Below, in pieces: positions 1 to 6,135 of a DNA stretch of 7,984 nt (positions are counted from its first letter, which is position 1; each line of letters opens with the position of its first letter). The notes below the pieces were generated by a model that was given only the letters and a program-made list of their open reading frames with translations, had not been told where the DNA came from and ran no database searches. Source of the stretch: JADJQU01 sp035490315 (GTDB taxonomy: Bacteria > Planctomycetota > UBA1135 > GCA-002686595); assembly GCA_035490315.1 (NCBI GenBank), contig DATHET010000241.1, positions 1 through 7,984 on the forward strand. Direction: 5' to 3'. The translations under genes and the position numbers were made by a program.

Positions 1-1662
1 CAGGTCGATCGCATCAACGGTCGCGCCTTCGCGACGCGCTCGGAGATCATCGCGGCCCACGGCATGGCCGCGACCAGCCATCCCCTCGCGACACAGATCG
101 CCCTCGACATCCTGAAAGCCGGCGGCTCCGCCGTGGACGCCGCGATCGCGGCCAATGCAGCGCTCGGCCTGATGGAGCCCGTCAGCAACGGCATCGGCGG
201 CGATCTTTTCGCGATCGTGTGGGACGCAAAGCAGAAAAAGCTCTTCGGCATCAACGGCTCTGGACGTTCGCCGCTGGGCCTGAGCTTCGAGCAACTCTCC
301 GCCGAGCTCGCGAAACAGAACCGCACGCTGATTCCCTCGCGCGGCGTGCTGCCCATCTCCGTTCCCGGTGCCGTCGACGCCTGGTTCGAGCTGCACGCGA
401 AGTTCGGCCACCTGCCGATGCGCGACGTGCTCGCCCCCGCCGTGCGCTACGCGAATGAAGGCGTGCCCGTCCCTGAGTACATCGCCTATCTGTGGGGCAT
501 CGGCGTCAGGCAAGCGAAGGCCGACAAGCTTCCCGGAGCCTTCCTCGCGATCTACGCCCCCGGCGGCGAGGCGCCGAAGAAAGGCGAGATCTTCAAGAAT
601 CCCGATCTCGCGCGCACTCTCGCGCTGCTCGGCGAGAAGGGCCGCGATGCCTTCTACAAGGGCGAGATCGCGGAGCGCATCGACGCGTTCATGCGCGAGC
701 AGAACGGCTACCTGCGCAAGCTCGATCTCGAGCGCCACACTTCGACCTGGGTCGAGCCGGTGTCGGTCAACTACCGCGGCTACGACGTGTACGAGTTGCC
801 GCCGAATGGACAGGGCATCGCTGCCCTGGAAATGCTCAACATCCTCGAAGGCTTCGACTTGAAGACCATGGGCTTCGACTCGCCCGAGGCCCTGCACCTG
901 ATGATCGAGGCCAAGAAGCTGGCCTTCGAGGATCGCGCGAAGTTCTACGCCGATCCGGAGTTCTCGAAGATCCCGCTGCAGGGCCTGCTCTCGAAAAGTT
1001 ACGCCGCGGAGCGCCGCAAGCTGATCGATCGCAAACGTGCCGGCCGCTCCTTCGATGCTGGCAATCCCGCGGTCGACGCTGGCGACACGATCTACCTGAC
1101 CACCGCGGACGCCGAGGGCAACATGGTCTCGCTGATCCAGAGCAACTACCGCGGCATGGGCAGTGGAATCGTCGTGCCCGGCCTCGGCTTCGGCTTCCAG
1201 GATCGCGGCGAGATGTTCGTGTTCCAAGCCGGTCACGCCAACGTCTACGCGCCGGGCAAGCGGCCGCTGCACACGATCATTCCGGCGTTCATCCTGAAGG
1301 ACGGCGCGCCCTGGCTCGCTTTCGGCCTCATGGGCGGCGCGATGCAGCCTCAAGGCCACGTGCAGATCGTCTGCAACCTCGTCGACTTCGGCATGAACTT
1401 CCAGGAAGCCGGCGACGCGGCGCGCTGGCAACACCTGGGGTCGAGCGACTACGACAAGGCGAAGATGACCGACGGCGGCTACGTCGAGGTCGAGAGCTCC
1501 ATCCCCTACGAGAGCCTGCGCGAGCTGATCCAGCTCGGCCACATCGTTCGCCTGGGCAACGGCGGATTCGGCGGCTACCAGGCGATCCATCGCGACGCCG
1601 AGCACGGGACTTACGTCGGGGCCAGCGAGAGCCGCAAGGACGGGCAGGCGGCCGGATACTGA
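1..1662 (+). CDS. Gamma-glutamyltranspeptidase-like Ntn hydrolase, 5' partial
   Basis: The reading frame is open from base 1 to a TGA at 1660-1662, giving 553 visible residues. The true start lies left of the window, because family motifs begin before the first ATG (64): FATRSEIIAAHG, then ATSHPLATQIALDILKAGG, AVDAAIAANAALG and the glycine-rich NGIGGDLF. GGT family proteins are about 530-600 residues, so little beyond the N-terminus or signal peptide is missing. These enzymes self-cleave into two subunits, exposing a Thr nucleophile that transfers or hydrolyses gamma-glutamyl (or related acyl) groups. The expected nucleophile is the Thr of GDTIYLTTAD (codon 1087-1089), followed by GNMVSLIQSNY. 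In classical GGT the substrate pocket carries PLSSM and GSPGG. Here the equivalent places read PLHTIIPAF and FGLMGGAMQPQGH, a pattern I associate with YwrD/acylase-like members, so glutathione may not be the substrate. It is convergent with the MORN gene. Family membership is secure; substrate is unknown. Confidence 0.93.
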   Translation, partial: QVDRINGRAFATRSEIIAAHGMAATSHPLATQIALDILKAGGSAVDAAIAANAALGLMEPVSNGIGGDLFAIVWDAKQKKLFGINGSGRSPLGLSFEQLSAELAKQNRTLIPSRGVLPISVPGAVDAWFELHAKFGHLPMRDVLAPAVRYANEGVPVPEYIAYLWGIGVRQAKADKLPGAFLAIYAPGGEAPKKGEIFKNPDLARTLALLGEKGRDAFYKGEIAERIDAFMREQNGYLRKLDLERHTSTWVEPVSVNYRGYDVYELPPNGQGIAALEMLNILEGFDLKTMGFDSPEALHLMIEAKKLAFEDRAKFYADPEFSKIPLQGLLSKSYAAERRKLIDRKRAGRSFDAGNPAVDAGDTIYLTTADAEGNMVSLIQSNYRGMGSGIVVPGLGFGFQDRGEMFVFQAGHANVYAPGKRPLHTIIPAFILKDGAPWLAFGLMGGAMQPQGHVQIVCNLVDFGMNFQEAGDAARWQHLGSSDYDKAKMTDGGYVEVESSIPYESLRELIQLGHIVRLGNGGFGGYQAIHRDAEHGTYVGASESRKDGQAAGY

Positions 1663-1693
1663 GGCGCTGGGATTCAATCGGTGCGACCAGCTC

Positions 1694-1714
1694 CTGCTGA
1701 TTGCCTGTCAGCAG
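1694..1714. terminator. Hairpin between convergent genes
   Basis: CTGCTGA (1694-1700) and TCAGCAG (1708-1714) form a perfect 7-bp stem around a 7-nt loop. It lies in the 70-bp spacer between the stop codons of the GGT-like gene (plus) and the MORN gene (minus), so it could end transcripts from either side. No T-run follows on either strand, so it is not a canonical intrinsic terminator. Stem and position are seen; function is inferred. Confidence 0.4.
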
Positions 1715-1732
1715 CGTCGCGCAGTCGAGCGG

Positions 1733-2332
1733 CTACTGCTTCACTTCGCCCAGGTGATATTCGAACTCGTTGTAGCTCCCCTTCTTGTCGCGAAACGTCC
1801 ACACGCCTTCTTGGAGGTCATCCACATACCTTCCGTGACCTTCGTCGCTTCCGTCCTCGCTCCAGGTCGTCCACCTGCCTGACTTTTTCCCGTCGACGTA
1901 GGATCCTTCCTTCTGTTTTTGTCCGTTCGGCCACCAGAACTCCCACGGACCCGTGCGCACTCCGCTCCTTGTCCTGCCTCGGGCGAGGACATGCCCCTCG
2001 GCGTCCTTCTCCTCTTCGAGCTTTTCGGACGGCGGGGTCTGCACTGCAGGTTGCTGCACAGGCGTCCTGCGCAATTGTTCATTGTCGGTAGCCAACGCCG
2101 CCAGCTTTGCAGCCTGGTCCTCGACGATGGCCTCCAGCTCACGGATCCGAGCGGCGGCCAGTGCAGGGTCGAGGTCGTGTCCCTTGGAATTTGCGCCCGG
2201 ATCGGCGATCGGTCCTATCGCGGCAGGCTTCGGCTCAGCCTTTCCGTGGGTCGGCCGGCCCCACTCGATCAGGCTCCAGGCGACACCTGCAATGGCAACG
2301 CCAGTCAGGATTCCCAGGCGAAATCTCTTCAC
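1733..2332 (-). CDS. Membrane-anchored coiled-coil protein with MORN_2/YwqK-like repeats
   Basis: 199 residues with a GTG start at 2332. The start is set by a GGAGG eight bases upstream (2341-2345), and the protein then begins with a basic end and one hydrophobic segment (about residues 6-22, ILTGVAIAGVAWSLI). There is no lipobox, so this is probably a signal anchor leaving the rest outside the cytoplasmic membrane. Residues 31-55 are a Pro/Ala/Gly linker. Residues 56-88 (AAARIRELEAIVEDQ, KLAALATDNEQLRR) have heptad character and should form a coiled coil. A Pro/Gln linker leads to about three short repeats at 124-190: GPWEFWWPNGQKQKEGSY, GRWTTWSEDG and GVWTFRDKKG. The pattern (G-x-W, then Y/W and DG/NG turns) is that of MORN_2/YwqK-like repeats, which are often labelled antitoxin-like by automated annotation. 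No partner toxin is nearby, so I infer only a structural or binding role. It diverges from the Spy-like gene. Confidence 0.8.
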   Translation of the reverse strand: MKRFRLGILTGVAIAGVAWSLIEWGRPTHGKAEPKPAAIGPIADPGANSKGHDLDPALAAARIRELEAIVEDQAAKLAALATDNEQLRRTPVQQPAVQTPPSEKLEEEKDAEGHVLARGRTRSGVRTGPWEFWWPNGQKQKEGSYVDGKKSGRWTTWSEDGSDEGHGRYVDDLQEGVWTFRDKKGSYNEFEYHLGEVKQ

Positions 2333-2506
2333 CCGCCAAGCCTCCGTCCGGGTCCGCCGGCGACCGTCACCCGACCTCGTCCGAGGCGCTGCCCGCGATC
2401 GATGGAAGCACGGCTTCCGCTTTCAACCAACTGCGCCGAAGATGGCCGCGGAACCTCGCTCGTTGCCGGCGGTTGCACAGTCGTCCCGAACCCACCAACG
2501 CTTCCC
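2333..2506. promoter_or_regulatory. Divergent intergenic region (MORN gene / Spy-like gene)
   Basis: These 174 bp separate the GTG of the MORN gene (minus) from the ATG of the Spy-like gene (plus), so promoters for both should lie here unless leaderless transcripts or internal promoters are used. The MORN ribosome binding site occupies 2341-2345. I could not identify a convincing -35/-10 pair or operator on either strand. The region stays GC-rich and contains no plausible small gene. The call rests on gene orientation only. Confidence 0.35.
2341..2345 (-). promoter_or_regulatory. Ribosome binding site that sets the GTG start of the MORN gene
   Basis: The plus-strand CCTCC reads GGAGG on the minus strand, eight bases before the GTG at 2332-2330. 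It is a full Shine-Dalgarno core at good spacing and supports the non-ATG start, which also gives a well-formed signal anchor. Confidence 0.75.
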
Positions 2507-3052
2507 ATGAGCAAGAACCTAGCCCTGATCGCCTGCGCCATCGTGGTCGCGGGTGGAATTTCATTCGCCGCCGTCCAGCATGGGCAGCGCCCCGGTGAGG
2601 GTCGCCAGGATCGGCCCGGCCGCTTGGAGCGGGACGCGGGCGGCCGCCATGCCCGCCTTGGAGAGCGAGTCCGCCGCGGCCGCGAGCTCATTCGTTCCCT
2701 CGGTGTGACCGAGCAGCAGAAGGAACAGGAGCGGGGCGTCGCCAAGGCGCTGAAGCCGATCGCCGACGAGGTGCGCCCGCAGGCCAGGTTCTTGATCCAG
2801 CAGGCGCGCGAGCTCGCGCGCTCCGGCGATCGCGCGGCGGCGCGCGAGCTGCTGCGGACACAGCTGCGGCCGATGCTCGCGCAGGCGATGGAGCGCGCTC
2901 GACCGCTGGTCCAGCCGCTGGTCGGCACGCTCACTCCCGAGCAGCGGGCCAAGCTGGAAGCGGCGGCTGCCGCGCACGGCAGGACGTTCGACCAGGACCG
3001 CTTCACACGCCGTCTGGCAATGAGGCTCGCGCGGCGCGGCGCTCAGCGCTGA
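2507..3052 (+). CDS. Spy/CpxP/ZraP-like envelope protein (LTxxQ motif)
   Basis: 181 residues from the ATG at 2507. The same frame is open far upstream, but that part is antisense to the MORN gene and lacks domain sense. Starting at 2507 gives a clean N-terminal signal: MSKN, then a hydrophobic stretch at about residues 5-22 with possible cleavage near SFAAV. No good Shine-Dalgarno is visible. The mature part is highly charged and predicted to be almost all helix. Two motifs resemble the LTxxQ signature of the Spy/CpxP family: LGVTEQQ at about 65-71 and TLTPEQRAKLE at about 141-151. They lie about 75 residues apart, roughly the family's layout. Known members are periplasmic chaperones, stress sensors or metal-binding proteins. 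His and Cys are rare here, which argues against a strong metal site. The C-terminus is Arg-rich. Cys10 sits in LIAC, a lipobox-like string, but too near the N-terminus to be convincing. Family assignment is moderate. Confidence 0.7.
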   Translation: MSKNLALIACAIVVAGGISFAAVQHGQRPGEGRQDRPGRLERDAGGRHARLGERVRRGRELIRSLGVTEQQKEQERGVAKALKPIADEVRPQARFLIQQARELARSGDRAAARELLRTQLRPMLAQAMERARPLVQPLVGTLTPEQRAKLEAAAAAHGRTFDQDRFTRRLAMRLARRGAQR

Positions 3053-3061
3053 CGAGTCGCG

Positions 3062-3166
3062 TACGGAGTCAGGTGAATTCGTCCGGAGTGGTGCGCCCTG
3101 TCTCGCCTGCGCTGCGCGCAGGCGAGACAGGGCGCACCACTCCGGACGAATTCACCTGACTCCGTA
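3062..3166. repeat. Perfect 51-bp inverted repeat with 3-nt loop
   Basis: The left arm 3062-3112 is the exact reverse complement of the right arm 3116-3166, with TGC between. Each arm has two parts. The outer 37 bp (3062-3098 and 3130-3166) are a copy of the 39-bp unit that then repeats in tandem to the right. The inner 14 bp form a unique core hairpin (CTCGCCTGCGC / GCGCAGGCGAG). The element starts nine bases after the stop of the Spy-like gene and faces a convergent gene. A transcript from either side would form a very stable hairpin, so it may act as a bidirectional transcript end. The layout recalls REP/BIME elements (inverted plus direct copies of a short unit in intergenic DNA). No transposase or target duplication is visible. 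Confidence 0.95.
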
Positions 3167-3246
3167 TTGGGCGCACCACTCCGGACGAATTCACCTGACT
3201 CCGTATTGGGCGCGCCACTTCCGACGAATTCAACTGACGCCTGATT
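3130..3246. repeat. Three tandem 39-bp direct repeats
   Basis: Units start at the GGG at 3130, 3169 and 3208 with an exact 39-bp period. Units one and two are identical over the first 37 bases (GGGCGCACCACTCCGGACG, then AATTCACCTGACTCCGTA) and differ at the last two. Unit three aligns without gaps but differs from unit two at 7 of 39 positions. It runs into the convergent gene, supplying its stop codon (3230-3232) and its last four or five codons. Each unit contains GAATTC. A reversed fourth copy is the left arm at 3062-3098. Confidence 0.95.
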
Positions 3247-4285
3247 TCCACACGCTCAGCGTCCATCCGCTACCGCGCGTGGAGCGGAGCTCCGTGGGGC
3301 GTGGCGCGCCCGCAGCGGCCATGCAGAGCTCGAGCTCGTCCGCGCTACGGCGAGCGATCGCACGCTGCACGGCGCCCGGCGTCGGGCCGCCGACGTGCAG
3401 ATAGTCGACGTTCAGGATCTCCGACGATGCGTCCACGCGCGTGAGCGCATCGAGGATGACTTGCGGGCCGAAAGTCACAGTCGTGCGCGGGCCGACCATG
3501 ACGCGCTTTCCGCCTTTGAGGAAGGACGCGGGCAGCGATTTTCCATCGATGACGATCCGCAAGGCGCTCCACTCACCCTGCAATGCTTCGATGGCAGGCG
3601 TCACCTCGCGAAACGAAGCATCGTCGACCGATTCGCCAGCAGCAGCGACTTCGTTCGCGCGCTCGGGGATGGCTCGATCGCTCGAGGCGTGCACGAGCAC
3701 TTCCAGTGCGTGACCGCTGCCGGGCCGCGTCTTGAACTCGGTCGGCCGCGGAAAACCGGTGAGCCCCAGGCAGATCACCAGCCGCTCGTCGTCGAAACGG
3801 AAGATCCCGTACGACGAATTACCCGCTTCCGGTCCGGCGCGGAAATCGATGTCGATCGTGAACGGCCTGGTGTCGACGTCGATGTCGAAAACTCCGTCGT
3901 AAACCGCCTCGGGCGAGATCGTCCGGAAGCGCTCGCCGTCGATCACAATGCGCGAGGCAACGAGCATCGCGGGCGGTATCGCGCTGCCCTCGGTCTTCAG
4001 GCTCGCGAAGTTCCAGGTTCCCTCGAGGGCGCGCAATTGCTCGATGTAGGTCACGAGCTTGGGCCAGCTCGCATGGTCGCAACGCCGTGCGACCACCGAT
4101 TGCGCGTCCGCCAACTTGTATGGCGCGCCGAGTATTTTCTCGAGCGAGTGCCCGGCGGCCGCGGGCAGATGGCGTTGGAACTCGAGCGCAGCCTCTTTCT
4201 TTCCGGAGCGCAGGTCCGCGAGCAACTTCTTTGCCTGACCGCGAAGGTGCTCGAGGTTCGGGCGCGAAGACAGATTCCGATTCAT
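3230..4285 (-). CDS. Ankyrin-type leader fused to two TIGR03067-like domains
   Basis: 351 residues. The ATG at 4285 is preferred because GGAGGA lies just upstream (4289-4294). The in-frame ATG at 4303 and TTG at 4318 have no such site. Residues 9-82 (NLEHLRGQAKKLLADLRSG, then LADAQSVVARR and ASWPKLVTYIEQL) match the helical leader usually found before ankyrin repeats, but no ankyrin repeats follow. Two related domains come next, at about 86-197 (LEGTWNFASL, VIDGERF, FTIDIDF, GIFRFDDERLVICLG, RPTEFKTRPGSG) and 233-346 (LQGEWSALRIVIDGK, LELCMAAAG, RPTELRSTRGSGWTL). This is the TIGR03067 pattern, a planctomycete-enriched domain of unknown function. In the second copy the middle is diverged and the SYGIFRFDDE segment is replaced. 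No signal peptide or membrane segment is seen, so a cytoplasmic location is inferred. The last codons and the stop lie inside a 39-bp repeat unit, so the C-terminus may have been altered by the repeat. Confidence 0.85.
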   Translation of the reverse strand: MNRNLSSRPNLEHLRGQAKKLLADLRSGKKEAALEFQRHLPAAAGHSLEKILGAPYKLADAQSVVARRCDHASWPKLVTYIEQLRALEGTWNFASLKTEGSAIPPAMLVASRIVIDGERFRTISPEAVYDGVFDIDVDTRPFTIDIDFRAGPEAGNSSYGIFRFDDERLVICLGLTGFPRPTEFKTRPGSGHALEVLVHASSDRAIPERANEVAAAGESVDDASFREVTPAIEALQGEWSALRIVIDGKSLPASFLKGGKRVMVGPRTTVTFGPQVILDALTRVDASSEILNVDYLHVGGPTPGAVQRAIARRSADELELCMAAAGAPRPTELRSTRGSGWTLSVWKSGVS

Positions 4286-4479
4286 GATTCCTCCATGCGT
4301 CATGCCCGAGGTCCGCAATCAGGCCGCACAAAGGATGGGCGGAAGGATGGAAATCAATCGGAGGTGGGTTGGACCCTTTCCGCGGACCCGGAGGCGCCCT
4401 GTGCGCCGTCAGGAGTTTACCTGGGAGCGCAAAATCTTGGCAAGTGCTCGCGGAGCACGAGCACGTCCGGCGGGAAGCG
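4286..4479 (-). other. Intergenic spacer with a hairpin and a repeat-like fragment
   Basis: These 194 bp lie between two same-direction minus-strand genes, long enough to suggest separate transcripts. Just after the upstream gene's stop, GTGCTC and GAGCAC (4444-4449 and 4453-4458) form a perfect 6-bp stem with a 3-nt loop. On the minus strand TTGCCAAGATTTT follows, a poor T-rich tail, so it is at best a weak terminator. At about 4412-4430 the minus strand reads CAGGTAAACTCC, resembling the CAGGTGAATTC core of the repeats at 3062-3246; it may be a decayed copy. The promoter of the downstream gene should be here, but no clear -35/-10 pair is visible. Confidence 0.4.
4289..4294 (-). promoter_or_regulatory. 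Ribosome binding site that sets the start at 4285
   Basis: TCCTCC on the plus strand reads GGAGGA on the minus strand, three bases before the ATG at 4285-4283 (four from the GGAGG core). Spacing is a little short, but no other in-frame start has any Shine-Dalgarno match. Confidence 0.65.
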
Positions 4480-6135
4480 CTAAGGCCCGACCAGAAACTC
4501 CACGGCATCCGTGAGCGTCGAGTTGTTGGGGAAAGCGAAGCCCGGATCGCGTCCCCAGAACTGCGCGTCGACGACCGTATTCACCACGCTCAAGAAGGCC
4601 GCGGGCATTCCACCGAGCGTTCCGGCCGCGAAGGCATTCATGTCGATCGCGTAGTGGCCCGAGCAATCGTTCGCGGGCAGGGCGGAGCCGGCCGAATCGA
4701 GGGCGATCGAGCGCTTGAGCGGACTGTTGACGCACAGCGTGCCGCCCTGGAAAGGAACAGCAGCGCGGCCCGAGCTCGAGTAGATCAGGATGCCGCCCTT
4801 GCGGTTCCTGAGGTTCGAGCCTGTGACGATGAAACCGGTGTTGGAGGTCGCGCTCGAGGTCCCGCTCGCCGCGATGCTCGGGATGCAGCCCAGCGAATTC
4901 AGCTTGGCCATGCAGTAGTTGAAACCTGGGCTCGCCGGCGAACAGCCCCACTTCGCGGTGTGCCCGGCCTCGAGGCCTCCCGCGCTCGAAAAGAGACCGC
5001 CGGCGAACAGCGCCATGCCGCTCCCGTCGTCGAAGGGCGACAGCGCATAGACGTAGCCGTTGGTGCCGCCGGCGAGATCCGTCCAGCTCGTCCCGCCCCA
5101 CTTCGCGATGTGGTTCGCTGCGGAGCTGCCCGCCGTCGTGAAGAATCCGCCCGCGTGGAGCGCAGGCCCGCTGCCGTCGTCGAAGGCCGCCAGGGCGCGG
5201 ACCTCGAAGTCCATGCCGCTGCCCAGGGCTGACCAGCTCGCGCCGTTCCATTTCGCGATCGAACTCGCGGCGGCGGCGCCGGCGGTCGAGAAACTTCCGC
5301 CGACGTACAGCCCGGGAGTGCCCCCGCCGTTGAAGGACATCAGCGCGTTGACGTAGCCGTTGACGCCGGCTCCCAGCGCGGACCAGCTCGATCCATTCCA
5401 TTTCGCAATGTGGCTCGCGGGGCTGCCGCCGGCGTGGGTGAACATGCCCCCGAGGTAGAGCGCGGGGCCGCTTCCGCCGTCGAACACGCCGATCGAATAG
5501 GAGCCCGCGTCCAGCCCGGTTCCGAGCGCGGACCAGCTCGCGCCGTTCCATTTCGCAACGTATCTCGCCGACATGCCGCCGGCGGTCGTGAAGTCGCCTG
5601 CCGCGAAGAGTGCCGGCCCGCCGCCGTCATCGAAGACCGCGAGACCATTGACCTGGGCGTTCATGCCGCTGCCGAGGCCAGACCAGGCCGTTCCGTCCCA
5701 CTTCGCGACGCAGTTCACGAGGACTCCGCCCGCGGTCGTGAAAGCGCCTCCTGCGTACAAGGCCGGGCCGCTCCCGTCGTCGAAGACCTCGAGGTCCTTG
5801 ACGTAATTGTCGACTCCGCTGCCGAGCGCGGCCCACGAGGAGCCGTTCCAGCATGCGATGGAATTGGCCACGACGCCGCCGGCGCTCGCGAAATTGCCTC
5901 CGGCGTAGAGCGCCGATCCGAGGGCATCGTGGAATACGGTGAGCGCGTAGAGACGCTCGCTCGTGCCCGCCTGTCCCGTGAACGTTGGCATCCAGCTCGG
6001 CTGGCAACCGGCTTGCGCTGGCGAGGCATGGGCTTGCTGAACGAGGAGCAGCAGACCGAGCGTCAGGGAGCGGTAGGTGAACCTCGAGCAGCGCACGAGC
6101 CTGTCCAAGGACGGGAAGCGTCCAGCATTTCTCAT
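4480..6135 (-). CDS. Secreted seven-repeat (beta-propeller-like) protein with planctomycete C-terminal domain
   Basis: 551 residues from the ATG at 6135, which follows an in-frame stop and has only a weak ribosome site. A long basic n-region leads to a hydrophobic core (about 24-32, LTLGLLLLV) and cleavage options AHA or AQA at residues 37-42, so the protein is probably exported. The AQAGC string is not a proper lipobox. Residues 61-397 hold seven repeats of exactly 50 residues with no insertions or deletions. Each runs roughly ALxVFDDGSGPALYAGG, FTTAGG, IAKWNGSSWSALGSGM. Seven units of this size fit a seven-bladed propeller, similar in style to Kelch or DUF5122 repeats. Residues 398-551 are a separate domain with five Cys (398, 408, 417, 468, 491) and the strings PFQGGTLC, NDCSGHYAIDMNAF and WGRDPGFAFPNNSTLTDA, which I recognise from secreted planctomycete proteins. 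Ligand and role are unknown; surface binding or adhesion is a guess. It diverges from the CsbD gene. Confidence 0.9.
   Translation of the reverse strand: MRNAGRFPSLDRLVRCSRFTYRSLTLGLLLLVQQAHASPAQAGCQPSWMPTFTGQAGTSERLYALTVFHDALGSALYAGGNFASAGGVVANSIACWNGSSWAALGSGVDNYVKDLEVFDDGSGPALYAGGAFTTAGGVLVNCVAKWDGTAWSGLGSGMNAQVNGLAVFDDGGGPALFAAGDFTTAGGMSARYVAKWNGASWSALGTGLDAGSYSIGVFDGGSGPALYLGGMFTHAGGSPASHIAKWNGSSWSALGAGVNGYVNALMSFNGGGTPGLYVGGSFSTAGAAAASSIAKWNGASWSALGSGMDFEVRALAAFDDGSGPALHAGGFFTTAGSSAANHIAKWGGTSWTDLAGGTNGYVYALSPFDDGSGMALFAGGLFSSAGGLEAGHTAKWGCSPASPGFNYCMAKLNSLGCIPSIAASGTSSATSNTGFIVTGSNLRNRKGGILIYSSSGRAAVPFQGGTLCVNSPLKRSIALDSAGSALPANDCSGHYAIDMNAFAAGTLGGMPAAFLSVVNTVVDAQFWGRDPGFAFPNNSTLTDAVEFLVGP
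4945..5955 (-). repeat. Coding tandem repeat, 150-bp period, seven units
   Basis: This is the DNA of the seven 50-residue repeats (the last slightly short). The 150-bp register is visible in the bases: GACCAGCTCG plus a conserved CCATTTCGC-containing segment recurs at 5231, 5381 and 5531. Copies are clearly diverged, so this is an old amplification and not a fresh expansion. Confidence 0.85.

Noticed and set aside
492..1700. A 402-codon plus-strand frame inside the GGT-like gene
   Set aside because: Out-of-frame shadow of a well-supported enzyme; extremely Arg-rich and without family motifs.
1733..2332. YwqK-type antitoxin of a toxin-antitoxin pair
   Set aside because: The repeats resemble that label, but the protein is membrane-anchored with a coiled coil and has no adjacent toxin-like gene.
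1919..2506. Upstream extension of the Spy-like protein in the same frame
   Set aside because: This part is antisense to the MORN gene and low in protein character, and the ATG at 2507 gives a proper signal sequence.
2804..2821. Perfect 18-bp palindrome GCGCGCGAGCTCGCGCGC
   Set aside because: It lies inside the Spy-like coding region and follows from GC-biased codons for Ala, Arg, Glu and Leu; no reason to assign a function.
3062..3246. CRISPR array
   Set aside because: Repeats abut each other with no unique spacers, one copy is reversed, and no cas genes are present.
3069..3266. A 65-codon minus-strand peptide made of 13-residue repeats (RSQVNSSGVVRPI)
   Set aside because: It is only the 39-bp repeat read in frame (39 is divisible by three). 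It has no ribosome site and no independent protein features.
3395..4483. A 362-codon open frame on the plus strand antisense to the TIGR03067-domain gene
   Set aside because: Its translation is Arg-rich and shows no domain, while the minus strand has clear motifs and a good ribosome site. Long antisense frames are common in GC-rich DNA.
4409..5551. A 380-codon minus-strand frame overlapping the propeller gene in another phase
   Set aside because: Composition is Arg/Gly-rich with no motifs. It exists because the 150-bp coding repeat keeps alternative frames free of stops.
6002..6010. Lipobox at the end of the propeller protein's signal peptide (QAGC)
   Set aside because: The -3 position is Gln where Leu, Val or Ile is expected, and ordinary AHA or AQA cleavage sites are available.
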